This document shows positions 8,507 through 18,600 of a DNA stretch of 64,000 nt, one piece after another (positions within the stretch are counted from its first letter, which is position 1; each line of letters starts with the position of its first letter). A program made the translations under genes and the position numbers. The stretch is from an uncultured Glaciecola sp. (GTDB lineage Bacteria; Pseudomonadota; Gammaproteobacteria; Enterobacterales; Alteromonadaceae): positions 1-64,000 of the forward strand of contig CANMCE010000010.1 of assembly GCA_947496235.1 (NCBI GenBank), in the 5' to 3' direction. The notes below the pieces were generated by a model that had not been told where the DNA came from, ran no database searches, and saw nothing but the letters and a program-made list of their open reading frames with translations.

Positions 8507-8621
8507 TCACTATGATTGGTGATTATAGGTGATATCTGACTAAATACAAATAAAATCACCAGTAATGGTTAATTTATGTTTGAACAATCTGACTTTTATG
8601 ATAAATCACTATTACTGGTGA
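8507..8621 (-). promoter_or_regulatory. hipBA promoter with three TCAC-N8-GTGA operators
   Basis: Reading leftward, a sigma70-like promoter is visible: TTGTAT at 8549-8544, 16-bp spacer, TATAAT at 8527-8522. Three copies of one palindrome surround it: TCAC 8507-8510 / GTGA 8519-8522, TCAC 8556-8559 / degenerate GTTA 8568-8571, and TCAC 8606-8609 / GTGA 8618-8621. Every copy has an 8-bp spacer and copies start 49 and 50 bp apart. E. coli HipB binds TATCC-N8-GGATA, the same 8-bp geometry. The first site overlaps the -10; the second abuts the -35. I infer HipB(A) autorepression. Confidence 0.75.
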
Positions 8622-8659
8622 TTTATTGTATAAGTAGCACAGTTGAAGGATTTATTTAT

Positions 8660-8699
8660 ACCCTCAAGGGTTTAAATGAATAAAAATACCTTAAAGGGT
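8660..8699 (+). promoter_or_regulatory. Orphan operator pair upstream of the hipBA remnant
   Basis: Two related palindromes, ACCCT-CA-AGGGT at 8660-8671 and the near match ACCTT-AA-AGGGT at 8688-8699, start 28 bp apart and each sits in a TATA-rich context. They lie 23 bp before the start of the decayed hipB-like frame. Their sequence differs from that of the neighbouring intact hipBA operators. They are probably the former autoregulatory sites of the lost module. Confidence 0.5.
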
Positions 8700-8721
8700 A
8701 TAAATAGTTTAAGGCACTGAT

Positions 8722-8909
8722 ATGAAACTAATAAATTCTAGAGAGTTGGCTGATTACATAGGGCTACAAGGAAAAAAGCAGAATCGCACTCAGACCGATG
8801 TGACAAAGCATGTGGGGTTGAAGCAAAAGTACCAAATCACTTCCCTGAATATGTAGTCACAAGCATATTTGAAGGCTTGAGAAAACAGGCGACTAAAAAA
8901 TTGGAGTAA
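8722..8909 (+). pseudogene. Remnant of a second hipBA locus (hipB 5' end joined to hipA 3' end)
   Basis: From ATG 8722 the frame reads MKLINSRELADYIGLQGKKQ, then NRTQTDVTKHVGLKQK, which is the first part of a HipB-type HTH, but it breaks down and stops at TAG after about 43 codons. In another frame, from about 8832 to TAA 8907-8909, the sequence reads VPNHFPEYVVTSIFEGLRKQ and onward to a KKLE end, which resembles the last 25 residues of HipA proteins. An internal deletion near 8826-8835 that removed most of hipB and nearly all of hipA explains both parts. Neither fragment can work. It is distinct from the intact hipBA next door and points the other way. Confidence 0.7.
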
Positions 8910-9078
8910 TGTCTAACTGCATAATGCCGCGCTTTTGTTGCATAGTTTTAACTGCGCCAAAAAACTAATTAAGAATCTATAACGCTAAGTTAAGATTTAA
9001 ATTTTGCAGTTTTTTAAACGATAAATAATTGTTATATTGTTCAAGATAACAATGACTTATGTAAATAAAAGGGATTTT

Positions 9079-10428
9079 ATGAAGTTTCTGATCGTACTCC
9101 TAGGTACTTTAATCTTTGTCGAGAATAGTTACGCTTCTAGCTTAAAAAGCTTTTATTATTGGGCTGATGATGCAGTATGCCCAACCTCATCAAGTGAGTG
9201 CAGTGCTAATAGAGCAGAAAAAATAGTAAAACTGCTATCAGCTAGTCAAGGTTATTATTCTCAAACAGTATTAGACACTATTTTTCATACTAAAACTTGT
9301 GAAGTAGAAATAATTGAATACCACGAGCGATATAAAGATAGATATAAAGAAAGTATCGGAACAAGAGGATTCATTAAATGTGCTAGTGAGTTCCATGCTA
9401 CCTATAACAAAATAGGAAAATATAAGTACAAAATATTTTCTGAGGATTTCGTCAATAATTACGACTCAGAATTACAGGAGATTTTCGATAAAGCTAAAAG
9501 AGAAAGAGATATTGATACATTAGAACGTTTAGTTAGCGAATTCTCACACCATAGGGTTGCAAACCTCGCGAAGAATTCGATCATTAATTTTGATTCTGAA
9601 GAGAAAAAGCAGCGCCAAAGTGTGATGAATGAGTATAAAAACGCGAAAACCATTCAACAAAAAGCAGAAGTGTTAGCAAAAACGAATAATGGAAAAGCAG
9701 TAGCAGAAGGCTGGATTAAATACAGCGACGTTATTAACCAAGAAATGGCCAATAAATTCGTTACTGATATTTTTAAATCGGTAGAAGACGAAGATAATAT
9801 TGCGGGATACAGCTGGTTCATTGCAAATAATCCAGATTCAAAGCTAGCTAAAAAAGCCCTAACCAATATGCACGAGTTAGCATTTGAACTCGCTGAAGAC
9901 ATAGACACCATCAACGCATATAACGATTTCATTATCGCTTACCCTACTGCTAAACAAGTGCGTGAAGCTAATGATCGTGCTTATGAATTAGAAAAAAGTG
10001 AATACGTTGGCATGTTGAGCTATTTCAGTGAAGAAAAAGATGCTCGCCGTTTGTTAGTACAATCCAAAATGCTAGAACAATCAGCAGAAGACTTATCAAG
10101 CGATGAGCAAATTGGCTACATGATAGTGGTTAACCGCATGAATGATTTGCTCAAGCAAGAGTTTGTTAGCACAGATGCAGCACTGCGCCATTTAGAGAGT
10201 AACGAATTCAAAAGCTTTGTTAGAACCTTTAAGCGTTCGATGGAAAACCTCGATCGTCAAGTTAGTCGAATTGCCGACAATACCGCTGATTTGTCGTCCA
10301 TCATGAAGCAACAAAGTTCGATGATGAATAATCACTTTGATAAGGCGGCCCAAGACCGAGAAATGGCATCAGAACTCACAAAGCAACACAGACACTGGGA
10401 GCGATTTATTGGTGAGGTGGGGCTGTAA
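9079..10428 (+). CDS. Exported helical-repeat protein, first gene of the TIR-STAND locus
   Basis: The start ATG at 9079 is chosen because it follows AAGGGA and begins a clean signal peptide (MKFLIVLLGTLIFVENSYAS); an earlier in-frame ATG at 9037 would bury it. The 449-residue product has four Cys in its first 100 residues, then is almost wholly helical. Residues about 235-320 contain repeated units of the form FI-x-x-(N/Y)P-x-(S/T), spaced helices like YSWFIANNPDSKLAKKA and YNDFIIAYPTAKQVREA. The last 90 residues look like a coiled coil. No known domain was recognised. It is 100 bp upstream of the TIR gene on the same strand. I infer a periplasmic partner of that protein's WD40 region; this is untested. 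Confidence 0.6.
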   Translation: MKFLIVLLGTLIFVENSYASSLKSFYYWADDAVCPTSSSECSANRAEKIVKLLSASQGYYSQTVLDTIFHTKTCEVEIIEYHERYKDRYKESIGTRGFIKCASEFHATYNKIGKYKYKIFSEDFVNNYDSELQEIFDKAKRERDIDTLERLVSEFSHHRVANLAKNSIINFDSEEKKQRQSVMNEYKNAKTIQQKAEVLAKTNNGKAVAEGWIKYSDVINQEMANKFVTDIFKSVEDEDNIAGYSWFIANNPDSKLAKKALTNMHELAFELAEDIDTINAYNDFIIAYPTAKQVREANDRAYELEKSEYVGMLSYFSEEKDARRLLVQSKMLEQSAEDLSSDEQIGYMIVVNRMNDLLKQEFVSTDAALRHLESNEFKSFVRTFKRSMENLDRQVSRIADNTADLSSIMKQQSSMMNNHFDKAAQDREMASELTKQHRHWERFIGEVGL

Positions 10429-10429
10429 A

Positions 10430-10459
10430 TTGCCAAATTATTAAAAATTTGCTTATACT
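10430..10459 (+). promoter_or_regulatory. Predicted promoter of the TIR-STAND gene
   Basis: TTGCCA at 10430-10435 and TATACT at 10454-10459 are separated by 18 bp, a good sigma70-like promoter just after the stop codon of the upstream gene. The TIR gene may therefore be transcribed independently of its exported neighbour as well as by read-through. No palindromic operator is visible between the promoter and the GTG start. Confidence 0.6.
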
Positions 10460-10528
10460 GACCTAATCTAGGGAGACGTAGTTACTGTTTTTCGGATAGT
10501 AGCACGCACAAAACAAGGCAGTAAGTTA

Positions 10529-13500
10529 GTGTCGAAGATATTTATCAGCCATTCAAGTGCGAATAACTTTGAAGCTCTAGCGGTACAAGAATGGTTGTTA
10601 AAACAAGGTTGGGACGAATTGTTCCTTGACCTTGATCCGAAGCGAGGTATCGCAGCAGGAGAGCGTTGGGAGCGCTCGCTACATGAAGCAGCTAATCGTT
10701 GTGACGCCGTATTATTTTGTGTTACCCAGCAGTGGTTAGATTCAGATTGGTGTCGTAAAGAATATCGTTTAGCGCGACGCCTCAATAAACAATTGTTCGG
10801 TTTGCTAATAGAAGATCTCGACATCGCAAGCTTACCCGAAGAACTTACCAGCACTTGGCAACTTGTTGAATTAGCCACAGGTACTGATCATGAAATCCAT
10901 CGTGTAGTTCATCCTTATACGAGTGAAGAGCGCCATGTTCACTTTTCCAAACAAGGGCTTATTAGACTGCACTCTGGTTTAGTTAAAGCCGGTTTAGATC
11001 CTAAATTCTTTGAGTGGCCACCTGCCACAGACCCATTTCGTCCTCCCTATCGAGGGCTCTTACCAATGGAGTCATGTGATGCGGGCATATTCTTTGGTCG
11101 CGAAGCACCCACAATCGAATTGCTCGCTCGACTCCGCGGTTTAAAAGAGCTACCACCGCCGCGATTTATGGTAATTCTAGGTGCGTCAGGCGCGGGTAAA
11201 TCGTCGTTTTTGCGCGCAGGCATAATGCCACGTTTATCGCGAGACGAACGGCACTTTGTACCACTACCTATAATTCGTCCTGAAAGCGCTGCGATTACTG
11301 GTGAATCTGGGTTGGCAAATACCTTGCTAAAGTGCTTTACCGAGAGTCAGATTTCAACAAATCGTGCCGCTCTGCGCGATTTGGTATTGAAAGCAGGAGA
11401 ATCTGAGAGTCATTTCGCTCTACTTATGAGCTTGTTGCAAGATTACTACAGCGAGAAAACCAAAGCGGTTGCTCTGTTTGATAGTGCACAAAAGCCTGCA
11501 ATGATCTTGAGTATCGATCAAGCTGAAGAGCTCTTTATGGGTGAAGGTGAAGTAGAGGCCGAGCAATTATTAGTGTTATTAAAACGGTTGGCGGAACAAA
11601 ATGAACTGCCCATTATCGTGTTATTCACTATCCGTTCGGATAGCTACGAAACCCTGCAAGCTTACAAGACCTTTACCGATGTTTCACAGCAAACCTTCAG
11701 CTTAGCGCCGATGCCAAAAGGTGCTTATCAAGAAGTAATTGAAGGGCCCGCCAAGCGGATGAATGAGTCAGGCAATCCTCTTGATATCGAGCCAGCGCTT
11801 ACCGAAGCTTTACTACAAGATTTGGATCAAGGCAGCGGCAAAGATGCCTTGCCATTGCTTGCATTTACGTTAGAACGTTTGCACAAAGACTATGGTGCTG
11901 ATGGGGATCTTACACTTGCAGAGTATCATGATTTAGGTGGAATCAATGGGGCGATTACTGCTGCTACCGAGGAAGTATTTCAGCGTGCGCTCTACGATCA
12001 GCGTTTACCTTCCGAGCGACAGGCGCTAGAAGCGCTGATGCGGCGAGCATTAGTGCCTTGGTTGGCTGGCATAGATCCCGAAACTCAGGCACCACGACGA
12101 CGCATTGCTCGCATGTCGGAAATTCCTACCGAAGCACATCCGTTAGTTGAGCTATTGGTTGAACAACGCTTGCTATCGACGGATATTAACTCCGACAAAG
12201 AAATTACGGTTGAACCCGCCCATGAAGCCTTGTTACGTCAATGGGGATTACTCAAAGGTTGGTTAGAAGATGACTTCGCCGCGCTGATGGTCCTAGAATC
12301 ACTACAGCGAGCTACCCGTGATTGGCTAGCTAATAATCAGGCTGATGATTGGCTAAATCACACCGCAGGTCGCCTTGAAGATGCCGAAGCACTGCGTGCA
12401 CGTGCAGATATGGCGAATTTCTTTTCAAATAGTGATGATACCTATTTGCATGAATGTCGAAAGCGTGAGGATGCCATCAAAAACAAGGCGTTAAACGAAG
12501 CCAAACAACTGGCCGAAGCCAGAGAAAAAGAAGCTGTGGCGCAAAAACGTGCTGCCGCGCTTACCCGCAAAGGTCTAATTGTTGCCTCGATTCTGCTGGT
12601 CATTGCTATTTTTGCCGGATGGAAAGCGTTTGAGCAAAAAGATGAAGCTGAGCTTGCCCGAGAGGAAGCACAACATGCTCTTGCTGTATCACTCGCTGCG
12701 CAAGCAGATACATTTGCTGAGCGAGATGAAAAAGATAAGGCACTGCTCTACTACAAAGAATCTCTGCAACGTAATGCCACTGCCCAAGTTGAAACCAAAA
12801 CCTGGCAGCTACTCAATCAAATGCCACTTGCTGTGGCCCAGGCATCAACAGGATTAGATCCCACATGGGCAATGCTATCTCTACCCGAACGAGGTATTGC
12901 CTTGGTTGGCACTAATCTAGGCGGATTGTATGTGGTTACTAAAACCGAAGAAGGCCTAACCTTTAGGCATTACAAAACCAGTGAATATGCGATTTCTGCA
13001 TTAGCTGCGTCTGCTGACGGTCAGTGGGTGTACGCTGGTGATACTCGCGGTGACATTTGGCAGATCGATTTAGCACAAAACAATCAACTTCGCGCTACAC
13101 GTATTCTCGCTGACTCTAACGATGACCAAATTCGCTCACTTGCAGTGCATGAGAGTGGACAATTGCTCGCACTAGGTTTCTATAACGGTAAGGTCACACT
13201 GTATTCGACCATAGATAATAGCAAATCAACGGTTTACACCGACCCCGTCGAAAGTGATATTTATGCATTACAGTTTGTGTCTGATACCCAAGAGCACCTT
13301 TTCATTGGTAACAGCGGTAACTATTTAGTTGAACTTAGTGGTGAAAATTACGCTGAAACCACTGTTCACGATGTGGGTATCAATGCTGGTCGTCAGTTCA
13401 CAATCGATGACAATACTCTGTACTTTCTATCACAGAATGAATTGGCTGTTTGGAACACTGGCTCGCAGCAAGTAGAACAGACATTTACCATTGATGACCC

Positions 13501-15670
13501 CATGCATACGACCGCCATGGTGGCATTTGACGACGCTTTTTTCATCGGTGGTTATAGTGGCGAATTGGTAAAGGTTGATAAAGATAATTTAAAGATTTTG
13601 AAGCAAGCCCAATTAAAACCCAGTTGGTTACAGGCCCTGATGATAGTTGATGATGTTTTACTGGTTATTAATGACAAAGGACAAATTTTTGAAGTTGATC
13701 CGAACTCATTAGCCATGATTAGCACCACGCCTGGCCGAACTGAAAAAGATGCCATATTGGCGTCAAGCGAAGAGGCATTGTTTGTCGCCTCTAGCGAAAT
13801 GCTGTACAGATACAATGTGGATTCATTACAGCCAGAAATATCAATGGATGCGCATAAGGAAATAATTATTGCCGTAGCTGTTAGTCCTTCCGGTGATTTG
13901 GTTGCAACTACCGCGCATGATGAAACCGTTAAAATTTGGCGCTCTAAAGACTTAACCCTAATAGCAGAATTTGACACATTTGAAGGGGCTCCCACGAGCG
14001 CATTTTTTGCCACGGACGATCTACTACTTGTCGGCGACGAACAGGGTAATATAGTAGCTATCGATACAGTAAATGACGAAGTGCTATATCAAATTAGCTC
14101 TCTTCAAAGCAGTGTAAATGCAATATCAATGGTGACAGATCCTCAACATGCATTTGCTATAAGTGCAGCGGGTACTGTAGTGATTTCAGTGAGTAATAAT
14201 GGCAGTATTGCGTTTTCAGATTTAGCTACCGGCGCAATAGTGCGCAGGCTACAGCTGTCTGGCGCCAAGTATTCAATCAACGACTCTGCATTTGACCCAA
14301 AAAATGGGTTCATGGCGGTCGCATTAGATAACGGTAAGGTGTGTATTTGGCAGCACAGCTATACCGAAGAATATGTAGGTCAAAGTGCGACTTTCCGCGA
14401 CGAAAATTTAAACTGCCTACAACTGCATTCGGCGAGTATTGAATCTGTGGTCTTCGCCGGAGACCGTTGGTTAGCAGGGGCGGCAAATGGTGAATTAATT
14501 GAGTTTAATGAAGATTCACAACAACGAACCTTTCCTATCCACAAAGACGAAATTACTCAGTTAAATTGGATAGCTAAATCTAAAACGCTTGTCACTGTAT
14601 CGGATGATACGAGACTAAAAACATGGCGCTTACCTGCACAAAACCAAACCCCCATACCAGAGTCAATTGAAACGGTTAACGGAAATTTGTACGACACTCT
14701 GCTATTGGAAAATGAAATGCTGATTGCCGGTGGCTTTCAGCTCAAGCGTGTTTACAGTATGCCTATAGGCGGTTGGTATTCTGGTTCATTGTACAATTAT
14801 TACGAAGCCAGTGCGGTTGGTGGCAATCAGTTTTATGCGCTGGCTGCAAATGACAATTATATAGCAATGGGCGGTGAAAATGGTTTCTTAGCGCTACAAG
14901 ATAGAGATACCGGAAGAGATACGCTTATGCCGATAACGCGTTCTTATATTCAGCATTTAGCGTTCTCACAGACGTCAACTAAATTATTTGCCGCTTATGA
15001 TGATGGTCGAGTGGAAATTTTCGATACCGACAACCCCCTGAATACCCCAATTCATTTTTATCAACATGCCAGTGCGGTTACGAGTTTAATTGCATTACCT
15101 AACAGTCAACAAGTGCTCACATCCGACGTTGACGGTAATATTTATATTTGGGATGAACTAACCGGCAAAGTGGCTCAGCAATACAAGCGCCAGTTTGGGG
15201 TGGGAGGTGTTGCAATTAGTTCTGACGGTTCTCTTATCGCCATTGGCGAAAGCGATGGCTCAGTAGCACTATACTCAGGTGGATTAGACGAGCAAAAGTT
15301 GGTTTGGCGAACCAAGTCAATCGATGCTATTTACGGAATTTTATTTTCCCAAGCGGATGACACTTTAGTGGTGTACAGTCGCAACCAGCTTAATTTTATC
15401 AATGTTAATAACGGCAACAGTTATTACCAGTCAGAGGCCAATACAAGCAAGTTTTACAACAATGGTAAAATGCACGGTTCACAACTGGTTATGACCGGTA
15501 ATAAAGGGTTATACGAAATGTATAACTTAGTGAGCAGTAAACCTATTGAGGGAATCGACTTAATTCCAGCAATTACCGAAACCATTGATATGGAACTTAG
15601 CTCAAGCCAGCAGATTCGTGAGTTATCACATCGTATTGAATTGGTACCAGCAGGAGACAGAAATGACTAG
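10529..15670 (+). CDS. TIR - STAND NTPase - transmembrane - WD40 repeat protein
   Basis: A 1713-residue protein starting at GTG (AAGG 10 nt upstream). Residues 1-125 are a TIR domain (MSKIFISHSS, LDLDPKRGI, DSDWCRKEY) with Glu78 at the position of the NADase glutamate of SARM1-type TIRs. A FRPPYRGLLPMESCDAGIFF linker leads to a STAND-type (nSTAND1-like) NTPase: Walker A GASGAGKSS at 218-226, Walker B MILSID at 325-330, and a helical/winged-helix region to about 620. A single transmembrane helix spans about 682-701, basic before it and acidic after it. Residues about 760-1690 hold WD40-like repeats (for example VAVSPSGDLVATTAHDETVK and TSDVDGNIYIWD). Likely an NTP-driven switch controlling TIR catalysis or signalling, with the WD40 region as sensor outside the membrane. 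Similar STAND-TM-WD40 layouts exist; the exported partners are what is unusual. Confidence 0.88.
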   Translation: MSKIFISHSSANNFEALAVQEWLLKQGWDELFLDLDPKRGIAAGERWERSLHEAANRCDAVLFCVTQQWLDSDWCRKEYRLARRLNKQLFGLLIEDLDIASLPEELTSTWQLVELATGTDHEIHRVVHPYTSEERHVHFSKQGLIRLHSGLVKAGLDPKFFEWPPATDPFRPPYRGLLPMESCDAGIFFGREAPTIELLARLRGLKELPPPRFMVILGASGAGKSSFLRAGIMPRLSRDERHFVPLPIIRPESAAITGESGLANTLLKCFTESQISTNRAALRDLVLKAGESESHFALLMSLLQDYYSEKTKAVALFDSAQKPAMILSIDQAEELFMGEGEVEAEQLLVLLKRLAEQNELPIIVLFTIRSDSYETLQAYKTFTDVSQQTFSLAPMPKGAYQEVIEGPAKRMNESGNPLDIEPALTEALLQDLDQGSGKDALPLLAFTLERLHKDYGADGDLTLAEYHDLGGINGAITAATEEVFQRALYDQRLPSERQALEALMRRALVPWLAGIDPETQAPRRRIARMSEIPTEAHPLVELLVEQRLLSTDINSDKEITVEPAHEALLRQWGLLKGWLEDDFAALMVLESLQRATRDWLANNQADDWLNHTAGRLEDAEALRARADMANFFSNSDDTYLHECRKREDAIKNKALNEAKQLAEAREKEAVAQKRAAALTRKGLIVASILLVIAIFAGWKAFEQKDEAELAREEAQHALAVSLAAQADTFAERDEKDKALLYYKESLQRNATAQVETKTWQLLNQMPLAVAQASTGLDPTWAMLSLPERGIALVGTNLGGLYVVTKTEEGLTFRHYKTSEYAISALAASADGQWVYAGDTRGDIWQIDLAQNNQLRATRILADSNDDQIRSLAVHESGQLLALGFYNGKVTLYSTIDNSKSTVYTDPVESDIYALQFVSDTQEHLFIGNSGNYLVELSGENYAETTVHDVGINAGRQFTIDDNTLYFLSQNELAVWNTGSQQVEQTFTIDDPMHTTAMVAFDDAFFIGGYSGELVKVDKDNLKILKQAQLKPSWLQALMIVDDVLLVINDKGQIFEVDPNSLAMISTTPGRTEKDAILASSEEALFVASSEMLYRYNVDSLQPEISMDAHKEIIIAVAVSPSGDLVATTAHDETVKIWRSKDLTLIAEFDTFEGAPTSAFFATDDLLLVGDEQGNIVAIDTVNDEVLYQISSLQSSVNAISMVTDPQHAFAISAAGTVVISVSNNGSIAFSDLATGAIVRRLQLSGAKYSINDSAFDPKNGFMAVALDNGKVCIWQHSYTEEYVGQSATFRDENLNCLQLHSASIESVVFAGDRWLAGAANGELIEFNEDSQQRTFPIHKDEITQLNWIAKSKTLVTVSDDTRLKTWRLPAQNQTPIPESIETVNGNLYDTLLLENEMLIAGGFQLKRVYSMPIGGWYSGSLYNYYEASAVGGNQFYALAANDNYIAMGGENGFLALQDRDTGRDTLMPITRSYIQHLAFSQTSTKLFAAYDDGRVEIFDTDNPLNTPIHFYQHASAVTSLIALPNSQQVLTSDVDGNIYIWDELTGKVAQQYKRQFGVGGVAISSDGSLIAIGESDGSVALYSGGLDEQKLVWRTKSIDAIYGILFSQADDTLVVYSRNQLNFINVNNGNSYYQSEANTSKFYNNGKMHGSQLVMTGNKGLYEMYNLVSSKPIEGIDLIPAITETIDMELSSSQQIRELSHRIELVPAGDRND

Positions 15671-18600
15671 GACATTGTTTTTGAAATGGTCGATTCTGAG
15701 CATCTTGCTAATGATTTCAGCACAAGTATGGGCGGATAATTCATGCGAATTTGCCTTTGATGGCGTTTGTGATGAACCAGGACTCTGTACGCAGGGAACG
15801 GACACAGCCGATTGCTCTGTCAACAGTGATATTTATCAATTGGCGCAACGCTTACAATATGAAGTTGATCTAAGTTCACTTAACGATCCTTATGAAGTGT
15901 TTAGTGACTTAAATAACAGTGAGTACAGCTTGCTTATTTGTGGTAACTACATTCCAAGCTTAGTGGAAGGTGTTTCCCCAGTCTCGCAAACCACAATGTT
16001 TCAGCGTTGCCAAGCAATGGGCGGATGTGAATGCGATATTCAGCAAAATAGCTATCAAGCTCTGGCAATGAAACGCAATGCGGACGCAAGCATTGAAACT
16101 TTAACTTGGTTTGAATACGGTGCGGTTTATGATATTTCACAAGCTACGAATATCGCTGTTATTGGACATTTGCGTAGTCATGATGGCTCTGCGGGGAATT
16201 GGCTCAATGCTCAAGCGTTGCGCGAAGGCATAAAGCTTTTACTAATGCATCAATACAAAATGGGTATTGTGCACGATGAACTTATCAGCCGTCCTGCCAG
16301 CCCATTTAGCCGTCAACAAACTACGCCACATGTGTGGGTAGAGAATTATTTGGTCGATGCCAAAAGCAATCAAGCTAAGCGCATTACCGGTCAACCGATT
16401 CAACTGGTCATTGACTTGGCTTTGCACGATAACAATCAACTGGTTATTACTACACACTCGGCGTACCTGACTCAGCCGGCAACGCTTACGTTATCACTTG
16501 ACGAAATATCCGTTAGCCAGTGGCAACAAGTGCGAAACTATATTGCCACTACCGCCGGTCAAGCAGGTTTGATGAAACATAATCTATCTTCAAACACCGT
16601 AAATTCAGCAATTGAAGAATGGCAGCCTTCAGGTTTATTGTCGGTATACAACCGAATCGATGCGTTAAGCCAAGGGATTGGCCAATTCTCCCCTGCACAT
16701 TTACAGGAAGCTGGCCGTGCTTGGACCTGGTTAAGTATTTTAACGAGCCGCGTGTCCCCCATTTTGGCGCAGCAACATGCAGCCACTGCAATCGCCAATG
16801 TATTGTTAGCAGCAGATGCGAAAACGTTAAACACTGATCAAGCGGCACTGATTAGCGTTGCAAAAGCATCAGCCTATAGCGACTTATTCACACTTAACCT
16901 ATTACCAAACACAACTAGTTATCCTGAAATCAATATACTCCGCACATTTTCAACTATTGATTACCAAGCGCCAGATCAGAGTGAAAAAGTAGAAAATTAT
17001 GCGCTATTTTTACATGCCCTGCAGTTAATGGAATTTACTCCTCATCGCGATCAAGCTATTCAGTCAATGTACAATACTCGTTTTGCAGCAGATGGCTTGC
17101 TTCTCGATAGTGTTTTGACCATTTCATCGTATAAAAAGACCAGTATTACCATGCAGCTCAATCGTGGTAATTCAGGTTCGGTTACTGCCGCTGCATTTTT
17201 GTTATTACTCGACAATGCGCAATTAGATGGGGATTTGTCTGATATCCGCCAGTATATAGACGCTGGTAGTGGATATAGTTACGCCGCGCAAATGATGAAT
17301 TTGATGCAGCAACAAGCTTACGATGTCCCCATTTTATCAGCCGATAATAGGCAACAATACAGGCAATATCTGATTTTAAAGGAAATCATTCACCGTTTAA
17401 TTTCAGCATCTAACGAAAAGCTGTCAATGTGGCGTGCCTGGGGAATGCGTGAAGAATTGGTACGCCGCTTAAATGAAGGTTTAACATCATTACTAGAAGC
17501 GCCATCTTTAATGCCAGAATATGCACATGCGCTTATTATGTTTAACCGATATGCATCGCGCATGACAGGTTGGCATTCGTCGTACGAGGACAAGATACAA
17601 CGAGTAGCCATTGATTGGTCAGCTGCCTATCCTGGTGTGCGAATGTTGAATTATATAGATGATCCCTTTGACGAAATAGCCGCAAAATGGGCGGTAAGTA
17701 AATTAGAGGCAAATAGGGTAACTGCTCACATTGAGCGTTCAGAATTACTGTTTGGTTCGCCGCTTAAGACACCTGAATATTCTATCCCAGAGGATTATTT
17801 ATTAAATTTCACATTGACACCTAAGTGGTGGCAGCCTGAATTTACCACAACTCCTATTCCGCAACGTTATACACAAAACTGGAATACGGGTCATGAACTT
17901 GCCAAAGAAGTAGCCAAGCGTGATCCACAGCGCGCAATTGTGCTTTATGAAGAGGTGCTTAATGCACATCAGTATCGACTTGAAATGCCTAGCATTGAGC
18001 TGGAAGAGCTATACGTAAAAACTGGTCAGCGTGACAAAGCGATTGAGGTTGTGAAGAAATTTATTGCCTCAAATCCACAAGGATTTTTAGATGTATCATC
18101 TGCACAGCAACGCCTTGCCGAACACTACATACATAGCGGTCGCGTAGACGAGGCGTTTGATATTTCGTACAAAGCGAGCAATGCCGGCTCAGCTCGTGCA
18201 TATCAAACCTTAATTTTTAGCGCTGTTTTGGCAAGAGAGTTTGATGTCGCGCAAAGGACCATAGTTAAAATGCAAAGCCATTATAGTAGTGCTAGTCCTT
18301 ATCTCAATCAGTTCCGTACTTTAGGGCAAGCACTAACAGAAAACGATAATTATGAAGACCAATGGCAACAGTTTATCAACTTTATTAATCAACAAGATCC
18401 TAGTGATGTAAGCGTGTCGGTTTGGTTACTCCCGTTTTTAGTTGAATATGGTATTGCCCCACGCTTCTTTCACCAAGACAGTAAGGTTGTGCGCGAGTTA
18501 TTGGCGCGCACAATCATTAAAGACTGGCTACCTTTAGGGCAAATAGTTCCTCCCCAATATGAATGGTTGGAAGATTTGAAAAATATTCAAGCTCTCAAGC

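Noticed and set aside
13552-14013. 153-codon antisense frame within the WD40 region
   Set aside because: Ser/Ala-rich composition and lack of any start signal indicate a shadow of the real gene.
16549-16848. Overlapping antisense frames of 91-99 codons in the exported TPR-like gene
   Set aside because: They overlap each other and a clear signal-peptide gene; no motif supports them.
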